NCBI RefSeq assembly: GCF_030159995.1
Contig: NZ_BSNM01000014.1
Span: 310,001 to 374,000, forward strand
DNA length: 64,000 nucleotides
Source: Litoribrevibacter albus
GTDB lineage: Bacteria > Pseudomonadota > Gammaproteobacteria > Pseudomonadales > Litoribrevibacteraceae
Reading direction: 5' to 3'
The position numbers and the translations under genes were made by a program. Each line of letters starts with the position of its first letter. The stretch's first letter is position 1. Positions 18,341 through 26,455 of the stretch are shown here, one piece after another. The notes under the pieces are model-generated. The model did no database searches. It saw only the letters and a program-made list of their open reading frames with translations, and was not told where the DNA came from.

Positions 18341-20941
18341 ATGACAACGACAACGTTAAAAAGCCTTGTAAACAGGCTCAATACACCATGTAGAAATACT
18401 CTAGAAGCGGCAACCTCTTTATGTCAATCACGCAGCCATTTCACCGTTGAAATTGACCATTGGCTGGCGGCCATGCTTGAACAAGATCTTGGTGATTTGA
18501 AAATCATTTGTGGTTCATTTGGTGCGAATAGAGACGAGTTGATTGCAGAGCTACAATCAGCTTTAGAACAGCAAAAGTCAGGAAACAACTCTCTGCCAAG
18601 TATTTCACTTCAAGTGGTGAACTTGCTGAGGCAAGCTTGGTTAGACGCCAGTATTTTATTTGGTGATCAACAAATTCGCTCAGCCCATTTGCTATACACC
18701 TTATTGAAAGATGAGTCCTTGGCGGTATGGGTGAACCGCAGATCAAAGCAACTCCAAAAAATTGATCCTGACCAGTTACTGCAAGCCTGGCCGAACCTTC
18801 AAAAAGACTCCGACGAACAGGGGCATGTGGGTAATCAAACGTCCGTATCGTCAGGTCCTTCAAGTACTAACGCACTAGACCAGTTCACCATTGATCTAAC
18901 GGAGCAGGCAAGAGCTGGAAAAATTGATCCAATTCTTGGGAGAGACAACGAAATTCGTCAAATGGCGGATATTCTTACTCGAAGACGCCAAAATAACCCA
19001 ATTCTTACTGGTGAGGCAGGTGTTGGTAAAACAGCGGTTGTTGAAGGGCTTGCGTTAAGAATTGCTGAGGGTGATGTACCAGATAAACTTAAGAATGTCG
19101 CAATCCGAGTATTGGACTTAGCACTGCTTCAAGCAGGGGCTGGCATGAAAGGAGAGTTTGAAAACAGACTCAAGCAGGTCATCAAAGAAGTTTCCGGTTC
19201 AGCCGTTCCTATCATTTTATTCATTGATGAAGCGCACACAATGATTGGAAGTGGTGGTCAGGCTGGTCAAAACGATGCCGCAAACCTTTTGAAACCAGCA
19301 TTGGCACGAGGCGAATTAAGAACCATTGCTGCAACCACTTGGGCTGAATACAAAAAATACTTCGAAAAAGACGCTGCGTTAACGCGCCGATTCCAGGTTG
19401 TAAAAGTAGAAGAACCGTCACCTGAAAAAGCCGTTGTTATGATGCGAGGGCTGCTTTCGGTAATGGAAACTCACCATAACGTTTCAATTTCAGATCAAGC
19501 ATTGCAAGCGGCGGTCAGTTTGTCAGACCGCTACATTAATGGACGTCAATTACCTGATAAAGCAGTTGGCCTATTGGACACCGCTTGCGCTCGTGTTGCT
19601 ATGAGCCAGGATGCAACCCCAGGTTTGGTAGAAGATAAGCAAAGACTGTTAGATCAAATTTCTACCGAAATAGACGTTCTAAATCGAGAGCAGCAAATCG
19701 GCGAAGATCATAGTGAGAAATTAGCAGAGCTAGCTGAACAGTCTGAAAACGTTTCACAAGAACTTCAGGCATTGCAATCGCGGTGGGATGAAGAGAAAGC
19801 GTTGGTTGCTGAAGCTCAACACATTGCATCTCAGCTTCAGAAAAAAGATGAGCAGCCTAAAGATGACTTACGAGCACGATTGGCAGAAATAAGACAGGCT
19901 TTGTCTACACAAACAGAACCTATGGTTCATTGGCAAGTTACTGAAAACCTTGTAGCTGAAGTTGTTTCTGATTGGACAGGTATTCCTCTTGGTCGTATGC
20001 AGTCTGATGAAATTCAGACAATTCTTACGCTCCAGTCACACCTGGAAGAGCGAGTTATCGGTCAGTCACACGCATTGGAATTAATTACCAAAACAGTACA
20101 AACATCGAGAGCTCATTTAGGTGATGAGAACCGTCCAAATGGCGTTTTCTTGTTAACTGGTCCAAGCGGTGTCGGTAAAACCGAAACTGCGTTGGCAATT
20201 GCTGAACAGGTTTACGGTAGTGAAGATAACATTACCGTCATCAACATGTCTGAGTTCAAAGAAGAGCATAAAGTTTCTCTCCTATTAGGATCTCCTCCAG
20301 GTTATGTTGGTTACGGTGAAGGCGGAGTCTTAACCGAAGCTGTACGTCGTAAACCTTACAGTGTTGTACTTCTGGACGAGATGGAAAAAGCTCATCCCGG
20401 TGTTCAAGATATTTTCTATCAGGTCTTTGACAAAGGCACCATCAAAGACGGGGAAGGGCGTGATATCGACTTCAGAAATACCATCATCATCATGACGTCG
20501 AATGTAGGTACAGACACAACCATGCGGTTGTTTGAAGATCCAGATACAGCGCCTTCACCTACTGGTCTAGCAAAAGCCTTGAAAAATGACCTATTAGAAG
20601 TCTTTAAGCCTGCGTTCCTTGGGCGCTTGAACGTTATTCCGTATTTGCCTCTGGATGATGAGAAGTTAAGCCTTATTGCTAATTTGCAGCTGAAACGCGT
20701 CGTGAAAAGAATGGCGAAAAGTTATCGTGTAACTTTCTCGTACTCAGAAGAAGTCGTAGCGTCAATTGTCGAACAATGTTGCGATGCTGATTCAGGAGCG
20801 CGTGTGATTCACAACATTCTACAGAATCAAATGCTTCCTGAACTCTCTGTGAAGGTGCTAGGAAGAATTGCTGACCTAGAACCATTAAATGAGGTACGGG
20901 TCACAATTGAAAATGATAATTTTGTGTTTGACCTCACATAA
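18341..20941 (+). CDS. tssH: TssH (ClpV) AAA+ sheath-recycling ATPase
   Basis: ClpV disassembles the contracted TssBC sheath so subunits can be reused. The order is an N-terminal Clp repeat domain (1-150) that binds the sheath, AAA1 with Walker A GEAGVGKT (~224-231) and Walker [11 protein letters not shown], a coiled-coil middle domain (~430-530, rich in Glu/Gln/Lys), and AAA2 with Walker A GPSGVGKT (~607-614) followed by [13 protein letters not shown], the substrate-pore loop. Both ATPase sites look intact. The 866-residue length and the Clp-N divergence from ClpB mark it as ClpV, as does its place after tssG. AAAGGA (18328-18333) is the ribosome-binding site. Confidence 0.97.
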   Translation: MTTTTLKSLVNRLNTPCRNTLEAATSLCQSRSHFTVEIDHWLAAMLEQDLGDLKIICGSFGANRDELIAELQSALEQQKSGNNSLPSISLQVVNLLRQAWLDASILFGDQQIRSAHLLYTLLKDESLAVWVNRRSKQLQKIDPDQLLQAWPNLQKDSDEQGHVGNQTSVSSGPSSTNALDQFTIDLTEQARAGKIDPILGRDNEIRQMADILTRRRQNNPILTGEAGVGKTAVVEGLALRIAEGDVPDKLKNVAIRVLDLALLQAGAGMKGEFENRLKQVIKEVSGSAVPIILFIDEAHTMIGSGGQAGQNDAANLLKPALARGELRTIAATTWAEYKKYFEKDAALTRRFQVVKVEEPSPEKAVVMMRGLLSVMETHHNVSISDQALQAAVSLSDRYINGRQLPDKAVGLLDTACARVAMSQDATPGLVEDKQRLLDQISTEIDVLNREQQIGEDHSEKLAELAEQSENVSQELQALQSRWDEEKALVAEAQHIASQLQKKDEQPKDDLRARLAEIRQALSTQTEPMVHWQVTENLVAEVVSDWTGIPLGRMQSDEIQTILTLQSHLEERVIGQSHALELITKTVQTSRAHLGDENRPNGVFLLTGPSGVGKTETALAIAEQVYGSEDNITVINMSEFKEEHKVSLLLGSPPGYVGYGEGGVLTEAVRRKPYSVVLLDEMEKAHPGVQDIFYQVFDKGTIKDGEGRDIDFRNTIIIMTSNVGTDTTMRLFEDPDTAPSPTGLAKALKNDLLEVFKPAFLGRLNVIPYLPLDDEKLSLIANLQLKRVVKRMAKSYRVTFSYSEEVVASIVEQCCDADSGARVIHNILQNQMLPELSVKVLGRIADLEPLNEVRVTIENDNFVFDLT

Positions 20942-20968
20942 GTCAGTTTTAATGGTTTTTAGATGTTG

Positions 20969-21182
20969 CGGAGAGTATTCGAGTTTATATACTCCGTGAC
21001 ATCAAGATAAGCCAGTCTTTAATACGTACTGCAAGGAATGCGGTTCAACTGGAAAAAGGAATTTCTTCAAAAATATTAACAACTTATTACGATTTGTTAA
21101 TAACCTAGAAGGTTTCTAAAAACGGATTTTTATCGTCTGCTGTTGTTTGGCGGACAAATAACCTTGGTCACCAATAGACCAA
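20969..21182 (+). promoter_or_regulatory. Structured leader region upstream of hcp
   Basis: The tssH-hcp spacer holds a series of inverted repeats on the + strand: CGGA(GA)GTAT with ATACTCCG (about 20969-20997, bulged), TATTAACAA/TTGTTAATA (21074-21082 and 21094-21102, 9 bp perfect, 11-nt loop), AACCT-aga-AGGTT (21102-21114), GTCTGC/GCGGAC (about 21135-21154, one wobble) and TTGGTC/GACCAA (21164-21169 and 21177-21182). A CAAGGA at 21032-21037 in a small GCA/TGC hairpin resembles a CsrA/RsmA site. No clear -35/-10 pair stands out. The hcp promoter or a regulated 5' UTR probably lies here. Confidence 0.5.
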
Positions 21183-21209
21183 AAAAAATATATGCATAAG
21201 GAGCATAGC

Positions 21210-21689
21210 ATGCAATCTAATACGTACTTGAACTACGAAGGAATTAAAGGTGAAACGACTGCTGAAGGGTTTAAGGATTTGATTACTCTTCTTTCCATGG
21301 ATTGGGGCTCAAATCGTGAACTTTCTTCTTTCACTGGTACTGCACAGGATCGTGAAGCAAGTTCAACTCGTTTAAGCGATATCGTTATTACAAAACTACA
21401 AGACAAAGCCTCTCCTGACTTGTTCAAAGAAGCAACAATCGGTAAGGGCAAAAGCGCTGTTTTTCATATCACTAAGCAAGGTGACAAAATCGAAGAGATC
21501 ATGAAGATCGAATTGACTGACGCAATGATCAGCAGCTACCAAATGTCTGTACAGGGTGACCGTCCTGTAGAAACCATCACTATCAGCTACACAGAGTTGA
21601 TGATGACTGTTACTCCTACTGACGACAAAAACAATGTTTCTGCTCCGTTGGTATATGGTTACAGCGGTGTTAAAGGTCAGCAAATGTAA
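21210..21689 (+). CDS. hcp: Hcp (TssD) tube protein
   Basis: Hcp hexamers stack into the inner tube that the sheath propels out of the cell, and they also chaperone small effectors. The sequence is a compact beta-barrel Hcp of 159 residues with YLNYEGIKGE, the SFTGTAQDREAS loop and SYTELMMTVTPTD near the end; no C-terminal effector extension is present. An ATG at 21192 is in frame but has no ribosome-binding site, whereas AAGGAG at 21198-21203 is spaced 6 nt from the ATG at 21210, so I choose the latter. The gene has its own long leader and is followed by a strong hairpin, consistent with a highly abundant monocistronic mRNA. Confidence 0.96.
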   Translation: MQSNTYLNYEGIKGETTAEGFKDLITLLSMDWGSNRELSSFTGTAQDREASSTRLSDIVITKLQDKASPDLFKEATIGKGKSAVFHITKQGDKIEEIMKIELTDAMISSYQMSVQGDRPVETITISYTELMMTVTPTDDKNNVSAPLVYGYSGVKGQQM

Positions 21690-21705
21690 TTTTACGCTGA
21701 CTTGT

Positions 21706-21726
21706 CTGGCGCCGTTCTGGCGCCAG
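21706..21726 (+). repeat. GC-rich 8-bp hairpin after hcp
   Basis: CTGGCGCC (21706-21713) pairs with GGCGCCAG (21719-21726) around a GTTCT loop, 16 bp after the hcp stop. No T-run follows, so it more likely stabilises the hcp mRNA or gives partial termination before vgrG. Confidence 0.7.
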
Positions 21727-21807
21727 CTTCTGAAAATTCATGATCGGTAAGCCAGACAATAGGATGTTGTGAGGCTAGATCATCATCTCAGTAGTAGAGG
21801 CGAATGG

Positions 21808-23667
21808 ATGCAAAAAGCCACACAAGATGCTAATTCAATCAAGATAGCCACACCGTTGGGTAAAGATACCCTTCATCTAACTCGATTTGATGCTAACGAA
21901 GGCATTTCTCAAGCGTTTCGATTTGAAGCCTTGATGTATACCAATGGCGTAGAAATCGACCCTAAAGCTTTGATTGGTCAGTCGGTTACCGTCTCATTGC
22001 TGATGAATAAAGACGGTAAAGTAGTAGACCGCTTCTTTAATGGCATTGTGAGTGAGCTTAAATCACTGGGACAAAGAGCACCTAATGAAGCTGATGGTGC
22101 GCTCTATAAAGATTATTCCGCTACGATTGTTCCAACATCCTGGTTGATGAATCATCGAGTGAACTGCCGAATTTTCCAGAACCTGTCAGTCAAAGATATT
22201 GCTAAGAAGTTATTTGATGAGCACGGTGTTAAGTTCTCAAGTAAGTTGAAGAAAACTTATCCAACGTATGAGTATTGTGTTCAATATCAAGAATCAGACT
22301 GGGCATTTATTTCCCGGTTACTCGAACAAGAAGGTATTTTTTACTTTTTCGAGCATGAACAAAACAAACATACTTTAGTCATGGCTGACGATGCTTCTGT
22401 TTATGAGCCATGTGAAGAAGCTAAAGTAAAGCATGCTACGGGTAGTCTGGCCGAATCTCATGTTCATCAATGGAGTTCCGGACTAAACATCACCCCTGGG
22501 AAATATAGTCAAAAAGGCTATGACCACGAAAAACCGCAAAATCTGCCTCAAGGAAGTAGGGCTGATGGTTCTCTGATTCCAAATCAAGCTAATTATGAAG
22601 TCTTTGAATACGAAGCTGAGAGTAAGTTTAACGAACGAACTCAGAACATTGCGAATGTTCGTTTAGAGAGTCTCCAAAAAGACATTCATACCAGAATTGC
22701 ATCCAGTAATTGTCGTTCTTTTACCGCTGGCAAAACCTTTGAATTCTCAGATCATGAGGATAAGGGTGAAATCGGACAAGGGTATGTGATTACTAAGCTA
22801 AGCATGTCTGCATCCGTTTTAAGCCAAACCGGATCAAGCCAAAGCTCTGAACAAACGATCATTAATCACTTTAATTGTGTCCCTAAGAACGTTATTTATC
22901 GCCCCGCTATCAAGACGCCTAAACCGATTATTCACGGTGTACAAACGGCTGTTGTAACAGGGGAAAGTGGTGATGAGATTCATATCGATAAATATGGTCG
23001 GGTGAAAGTTCAATTTCATTGGGACAGAGAAGGTAAAAAAGACAGTAAGAGCTCTTGCTGGATTCGTGTAAGTCAAACTTGGGCCGGGAAACGTTGGGGT
23101 GCATTTTTCTTCCCGAGAGTAGGTCAAGAAGTTCTGGTTGAATTTCTAAACGGTGACCCTGATCAGCCTATTATCATCGGTGCAGTTTATAACGCCGATC
23201 TGATGCCTCCATACGACTTGCCGGCCAATAAAACCCAAAGCGGTATTAAGACTCGCTCAACCAAAACAGGCTCAGATACAAATTTTAATGAGTTATGCTT
23301 TGAGGATGATAAGGGCAATGAACTTATCATGCTGCATGCCGAAAAAGACCACCATCTTAAAGTTAAGAACGATCAGGTGGACTGGATTGGCAACGATCGT
23401 AAAACAACGATCGATAGTAATGAAACAGTGACGATCGCCAAAGACAGAAACACAAAGATCGATGGCGGAGACACATTAAAAATTGCCAAAAAACTCACCA
23501 TCGAGGCAGGACAAGAAATAAGCCTCAAAACCGGTGGGGCATCTATTACTATGAAAAGCGACGGCACTATCACAATTAAGGGCAATAAGGTTACGGTTGA
23601 AGGTGCGACCACAAACGTCAAAGGCTCACAGGTCGTAATCAAAGGTGGAACCGTAGCAATCAACTAA
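21808..23667 (+). CDS. vgrG: VgrG (TssI) spike protein
   Basis: VgrG trimers cap the Hcp tube and carry the PAAR tip and effectors. The gp27-like N-terminal half includes TPLGKDTLHLTRFDANEGIS and YCVQYQESDWAFISRLLEQEGIFYFF-type sequence, then the gp5-like OB fold (DEIHIDKYGRVKVQFHWDR, SSCWIRVSQTWAGKRWGAFF) and a beta-helical needle of alternating hydrophobic residues ending in GGTVAIN. It stops right after the needle, so it is a structural VgrG without a fused effector. An in-frame GTG at 21769 is possible, but AGAGG at 21796-21800 supports the ATG at 21808, giving 619 residues. Confidence 0.96.
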   Translation: MQKATQDANSIKIATPLGKDTLHLTRFDANEGISQAFRFEALMYTNGVEIDPKALIGQSVTVSLLMNKDGKVVDRFFNGIVSELKSLGQRAPNEADGALYKDYSATIVPTSWLMNHRVNCRIFQNLSVKDIAKKLFDEHGVKFSSKLKKTYPTYEYCVQYQESDWAFISRLLEQEGIFYFFEHEQNKHTLVMADDASVYEPCEEAKVKHATGSLAESHVHQWSSGLNITPGKYSQKGYDHEKPQNLPQGSRADGSLIPNQANYEVFEYEAESKFNERTQNIANVRLESLQKDIHTRIASSNCRSFTAGKTFEFSDHEDKGEIGQGYVITKLSMSASVLSQTGSSQSSEQTIINHFNCVPKNVIYRPAIKTPKPIIHGVQTAVVTGESGDEIHIDKYGRVKVQFHWDREGKKDSKSSCWIRVSQTWAGKRWGAFFFPRVGQEVLVEFLNGDPDQPIIIGAVYNADLMPPYDLPANKTQSGIKTRSTKTGSDTNFNELCFEDDKGNELIMLHAEKDHHLKVKNDQVDWIGNDRKTTIDSNETVTIAKDRNTKIDGGDTLKIAKKLTIEAGQEISLKTGGASITMKSDGTITIKGNKVTVEGATTNVKGSQVVIKGGTVAIN

Positions 23668-23685
23668 CACTTAAGAAGGTAGATT

Positions 23686-23714
23686 GCTTCGGTGCCAGAC
23701 AAGGCACCACAAGC
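23686..23714 (+). repeat. RNA hairpin between vgrG and the PAAR gene
   Basis: GGTGCC (23691-23696) pairs with GGCACC (23703-23708) around AGACAA, and GCTT/AAGC extends the stem beyond a small internal loop. No T-run follows. Confidence 0.55.
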
Positions 23715-23768
23715 CTAAACCTTTTGTAAATATGTTCTCTAACTGTACTTTTCCAGAGGCAACCAATT

Positions 23769-24056
23769 ATGGGGAAACCCGCAGCAACGCTTAGTCATAT
23801 GCATGTTTGTCCAAGATCAACCGGGCCAGTACCTCATGTTGGAGGGCCGGTTGTTGTAGGCTCTGGCAATGTTACGATCGGTGGGCTACCCGCAGCACGC
23901 CAGGGTGATAAATGTATCTGTGTTGGGCCTCCGGATGCCATTTCTTCTGGGTCAGCCACTGTGACAATTAATGGCAAACCAGCCGCCAGAATGGGAGACA
24001 GTACCAAGCATGGCGGAAAGATTATTTTAGGTAATTTCACGGTATTAATCGGATAA
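23769..24056 (+). CDS. PAAR-domain spike-tip protein
   Basis: PAAR proteins form the sharp cone on the VgrG tip and often recruit toxins. This 95-residue protein is a bare PAAR domain: MGKPAATLSHMHVCP at the start, two imperfect halves each with a GLPAARQGD or GKPAARMGD segment, and candidate zinc ligands His10, His12, Cys14 plus later Cys and His. It has no toxin extension. It sits 101 bp after vgrG and 7 bp before the next gene, so the three downstream genes form a tip module. Any cargo must be encoded in trans, perhaps by the neighbours or elsewhere. Confidence 0.93.
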   Translation: MGKPAATLSHMHVCPRSTGPVPHVGGPVVVGSGNVTIGGLPAARQGDKCICVGPPDAISSGSATVTINGKPAARMGDSTKHGGKIILGNFTVLIG

Positions 24057-24063
24057 GTTCTAG

Positions 24064-25194
24064 ATGCTAGACAAGGAAAGTCTGCAAGCTCATTGTGAAG
24101 CGTTGCTTGAACAGCGTTTGTTCTTACAGCAGATGAAACTCACCAAACTTCAACAACTCAGACAGCATGATGATCGAGTTGTTGATTCCCTGAATTTGTT
24201 AAAACGTTATCTTCCTCTTGAGCAAGCGTCTCACTACCTTACGCTGGTTTTTTCAAGTGTGGATGAGTGGTCGCTGAATCTGTCTGAATCAGACCTGAAA
24301 CCCAATGATGAATTCACTTTATATCTTGCAGAGATATCAGCCTATTTAGGTGTGAATCAACCTTCTGAATTTGTTACTCACTTTTTGAGTTCAACAGGCG
24401 ATAAGGACAAAAAACTCGGTTTTAAATTAGCTACGCGTTTCCTCTATACCTTGTCAGATCATGAGATCAGAGCATTCGAATGTCTTGAAAATCATGACTA
24501 TCTACTACATCTTGGACAAGCAGGGCAGCTTAATAAGGTAGATGAACTTAATACCATCATTGTTAGTTTACAAAATGATGTAACGTTAAAGAACGTTGCC
24601 CGACTCAGTCGATTATTTCTTGGTGAAGAACAAGACAGCCTCGCACTATTAAAAAGCTTTATTGAGAGTGACCAAATAACCAAGCAGTATTTACATTTCA
24701 TACTGGCAAATATGCAAGAGCATGAGAGTAGGGCTGCAATATCCCTATTAGCAAATAGCCCAAATGTTGCCCCTGAACTTACGATCTATGCGATGTCAGT
24801 TTCCTGCAACCCTGATTATGTTCCATTCCTGATGGAGTTTCTTGCAGATAAAAACAGTCGTGATTACGTTCTAAATGGACTGTCGACTCTCTTTGATGAT
24901 GCTATTTATGATCTCATCCCTTATGAAGCGTATCATCCAACTCGTGATGTCGCTTGGAGCTTAATCTGCCCTCAAGAACTCGAAAGCAGTATTACTCATT
25001 GGCACCATGAAATGAGTTCTAAATGGCCAAATCAGATAGTGGCGGGGCAACTACCAACCAAGGAAAACCTTACAGAAATCTGGCGATCAGGTAATACCTT
25101 TCAAAGACAGCAAGCCAGCTTGTGTATGGCTTTAAAAGAGCCAAGGAGTCCTCTTAGAAGTCCAATTTCTTTATTTGGCGGGTTTACGCAATGA
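24064..25194 (+). CDS. Helical (HEAT-like) T6SS-associated protein, resembling TIGR02270 family
   Basis: The 376-residue protein is predicted almost entirely alpha-helical, with no signal peptide or TM segment, and helix pairs recur through ~110-300 (for example LLKSFIESDQITKQYLHFILANMQ and ESRAAISLLANSPNVAPELTIYAMSVS as neighbouring repeats). The C-terminus NTFQRQQASLCMALKEPRSP resembles the end of TIGR02270-type proteins found near T6SS tip genes; that link is from memory and should be treated as tentative. It starts 7 bp after the PAAR gene and overlaps the following gene by 4 bp, so it is coupled to both. Possible roles are loading adaptor, chaperone, effector or immunity protein; sequence alone does not decide. 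Confidence 0.6.
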   Translation: MLDKESLQAHCEALLEQRLFLQQMKLTKLQQLRQHDDRVVDSLNLLKRYLPLEQASHYLTLVFSSVDEWSLNLSESDLKPNDEFTLYLAEISAYLGVNQPSEFVTHFLSSTGDKDKKLGFKLATRFLYTLSDHEIRAFECLENHDYLLHLGQAGQLNKVDELNTIIVSLQNDVTLKNVARLSRLFLGEEQDSLALLKSFIESDQITKQYLHFILANMQEHESRAAISLLANSPNVAPELTIYAMSVSCNPDYVPFLMEFLADKNSRDYVLNGLSTLFDDAIYDLIPYEAYHPTRDVAWSLICPQELESSITHWHHEMSSKWPNQIVAGQLPTKENLTEIWRSGNTFQRQQASLCMALKEPRSPLRSPISLFGGFTQ

Positions 25195-26156
25195 TAATAT
25201 CCATTGAACATCAATCCGTATTCTTAGGGAAAGCAAACGATGCACAATTAGCATTGAGCTTAGACTCGGTGACACCGCCACCTGAAGAACTTTGTTTAAC
25301 CAAAGATTTTAAAACTCACTCGTCGTTTTGCTTTGGAATTGATGAATTTGAAACTGTTGAAAGTCGATACATTGCTCTTATCAAAGAAGCACTTGATCAG
25401 TTGGATCTGGATTTAACCGGGGCACCTGTTTTGTTCATCCCCCCTGGTTATGGTCTATCAGAAGAAAGCCAACTAACCGCCTTTACACATAAAGTTTCCG
25501 AAGCCTTTCCAAGCTTATTCCAGAACGCTTCAAGTAGAATTTACCCCTACGGCAGATCCTCAGTTTTGATGTTGTTTGGCTATTTGAAAGAGCTATTAGC
25601 TAGAGAACCGGGGCAAACAGTGTGGGTTTTAGCTGTAGACAGTTACGCGAATTTAAGACGCCTGAATGAGCTTAATCAATCTAATAAGCTTCTCACTGAA
25701 GAAACCGGCGATGGAATGATTGTATCGGAAGGCGCCATCATTCTTGGTATTAAACAGACGACAGAAGGATTGATGGTTTCTTGGTCCGGCTCCGATGCAT
25801 CAGTATCGCATGGTAAACTTTCCAGTTCTGGTGACTTTGCTGTTGAACAGTTATTTCACAAACTAACAGACCAAACCCAACAACCACTTAATACTATCTA
25901 TTTACCTGACAATGGAGATCAACAGATTTCAAATGCATGGATGGATGAATACAGGTGTTTAGCTCCGATTATAACTAAAGATACACAGATGTATTTTTCG
26001 ACGGCGGTAACCGGTGAGCTGGGCTCTGTTGGAGGACTTTACCGATTATTGCATCTCTATAGTTCATACAAAAAAGGTCGCATTGATGGACTAACCATGC
26101 AATGTGAAATCTCAGACAAACTATACCGAGCAGTTGCACTATACCAATGGCGATAA
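25191..26156 (+). CDS. Thiolase/ketosynthase-fold protein lacking the nucleophile, T6SS-associated
   Basis: The 321-residue protein resembles the beta-ketoacyl synthase fold: VLAVDSYANLRRLNEL (~147-161) corresponds to the VDS strand-loop, DGMIVSEGAIILGI (~174-187) to the usual DGFxPGEAA segment, and TGELGSVGGLYRLL (~274-287) to the GELGAA helix. The region before YPYGRSSVLMLFGYLKELL (~118-136), where ketosynthases carry the catalytic Cys, has no Cys, so it is probably a pseudo-enzyme. It is coupled to the preceding gene by an ATGA overlap and closes the T6SS locus. A role in cargo recruitment to the PAAR/VgrG tip is a guess from position. Confidence 0.65.
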   Translation: MIISIEHQSVFLGKANDAQLALSLDSVTPPPEELCLTKDFKTHSSFCFGIDEFETVESRYIALIKEALDQLDLDLTGAPVLFIPPGYGLSEESQLTAFTHKVSEAFPSLFQNASSRIYPYGRSSVLMLFGYLKELLAREPGQTVWVLAVDSYANLRRLNELNQSNKLLTEETGDGMIVSEGAIILGIKQTTEGLMVSWSGSDASVSHGKLSSSGDFAVEQLFHKLTDQTQQPLNTIYLPDNGDQQISNAWMDEYRCLAPIITKDTQMYFSTAVTGELGSVGGLYRLLHLYSSYKKGRIDGLTMQCEISDKLYRAVALYQWR

Positions 26157-26251
26157 AGTCATTGGTTCTGGTTTTCATGTCTATAACATCCCTGATTTAG
26201 TAAGTAGTTAGATCTTTCAGCTAATAGAACAAACTCAATTAAAAATCGACG

Positions 26252-26294
26252 GATGATCCTGATCATCAAACATAATCATGAACAATCTTCATGA
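26252..26294. promoter_or_regulatory. Two palindromes upstream of the FAD oxidoreductase gene
   Basis: GATGATC-CT-GATCATC (26252-26267) and TCATGAA-caatc-TTCATGA (26276-26294) lie 9 bp apart in the T6SS/oxidoreductase spacer. Either could be a terminator-like RNA fold for the T6SS transcript or an operator for the next gene. No regulator gene is adjacent, and neither has a T-run. Confidence 0.4.
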
Positions 26295-26455
26295 CTCTTT
26301 GGCTCGAAGCCCTATTTTTCTGACATATCCCGTTCCCTAAACTCTCTTAAATATTAATCTGTACAAAAATAAGGCACCTCATTTGCTGTGGGCTGTATGC
26401 TCTGCCTGGCTAATTTTAGTGCGAATTTACATATATGGATGAGAGAGGAGATACA

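Noticed and set aside
18504-18863. 119-codon minus-strand frame within tssH
   Set aside because: Antisense to the Clp N-terminal domain; no ribosome-binding site.
23401-23660. Repeated ACGATCG-like words near the end of vgrG
   Set aside because: They come from the repeating beta-strand sequence of the VgrG needle, so they are coding repeats, not a regulatory array.
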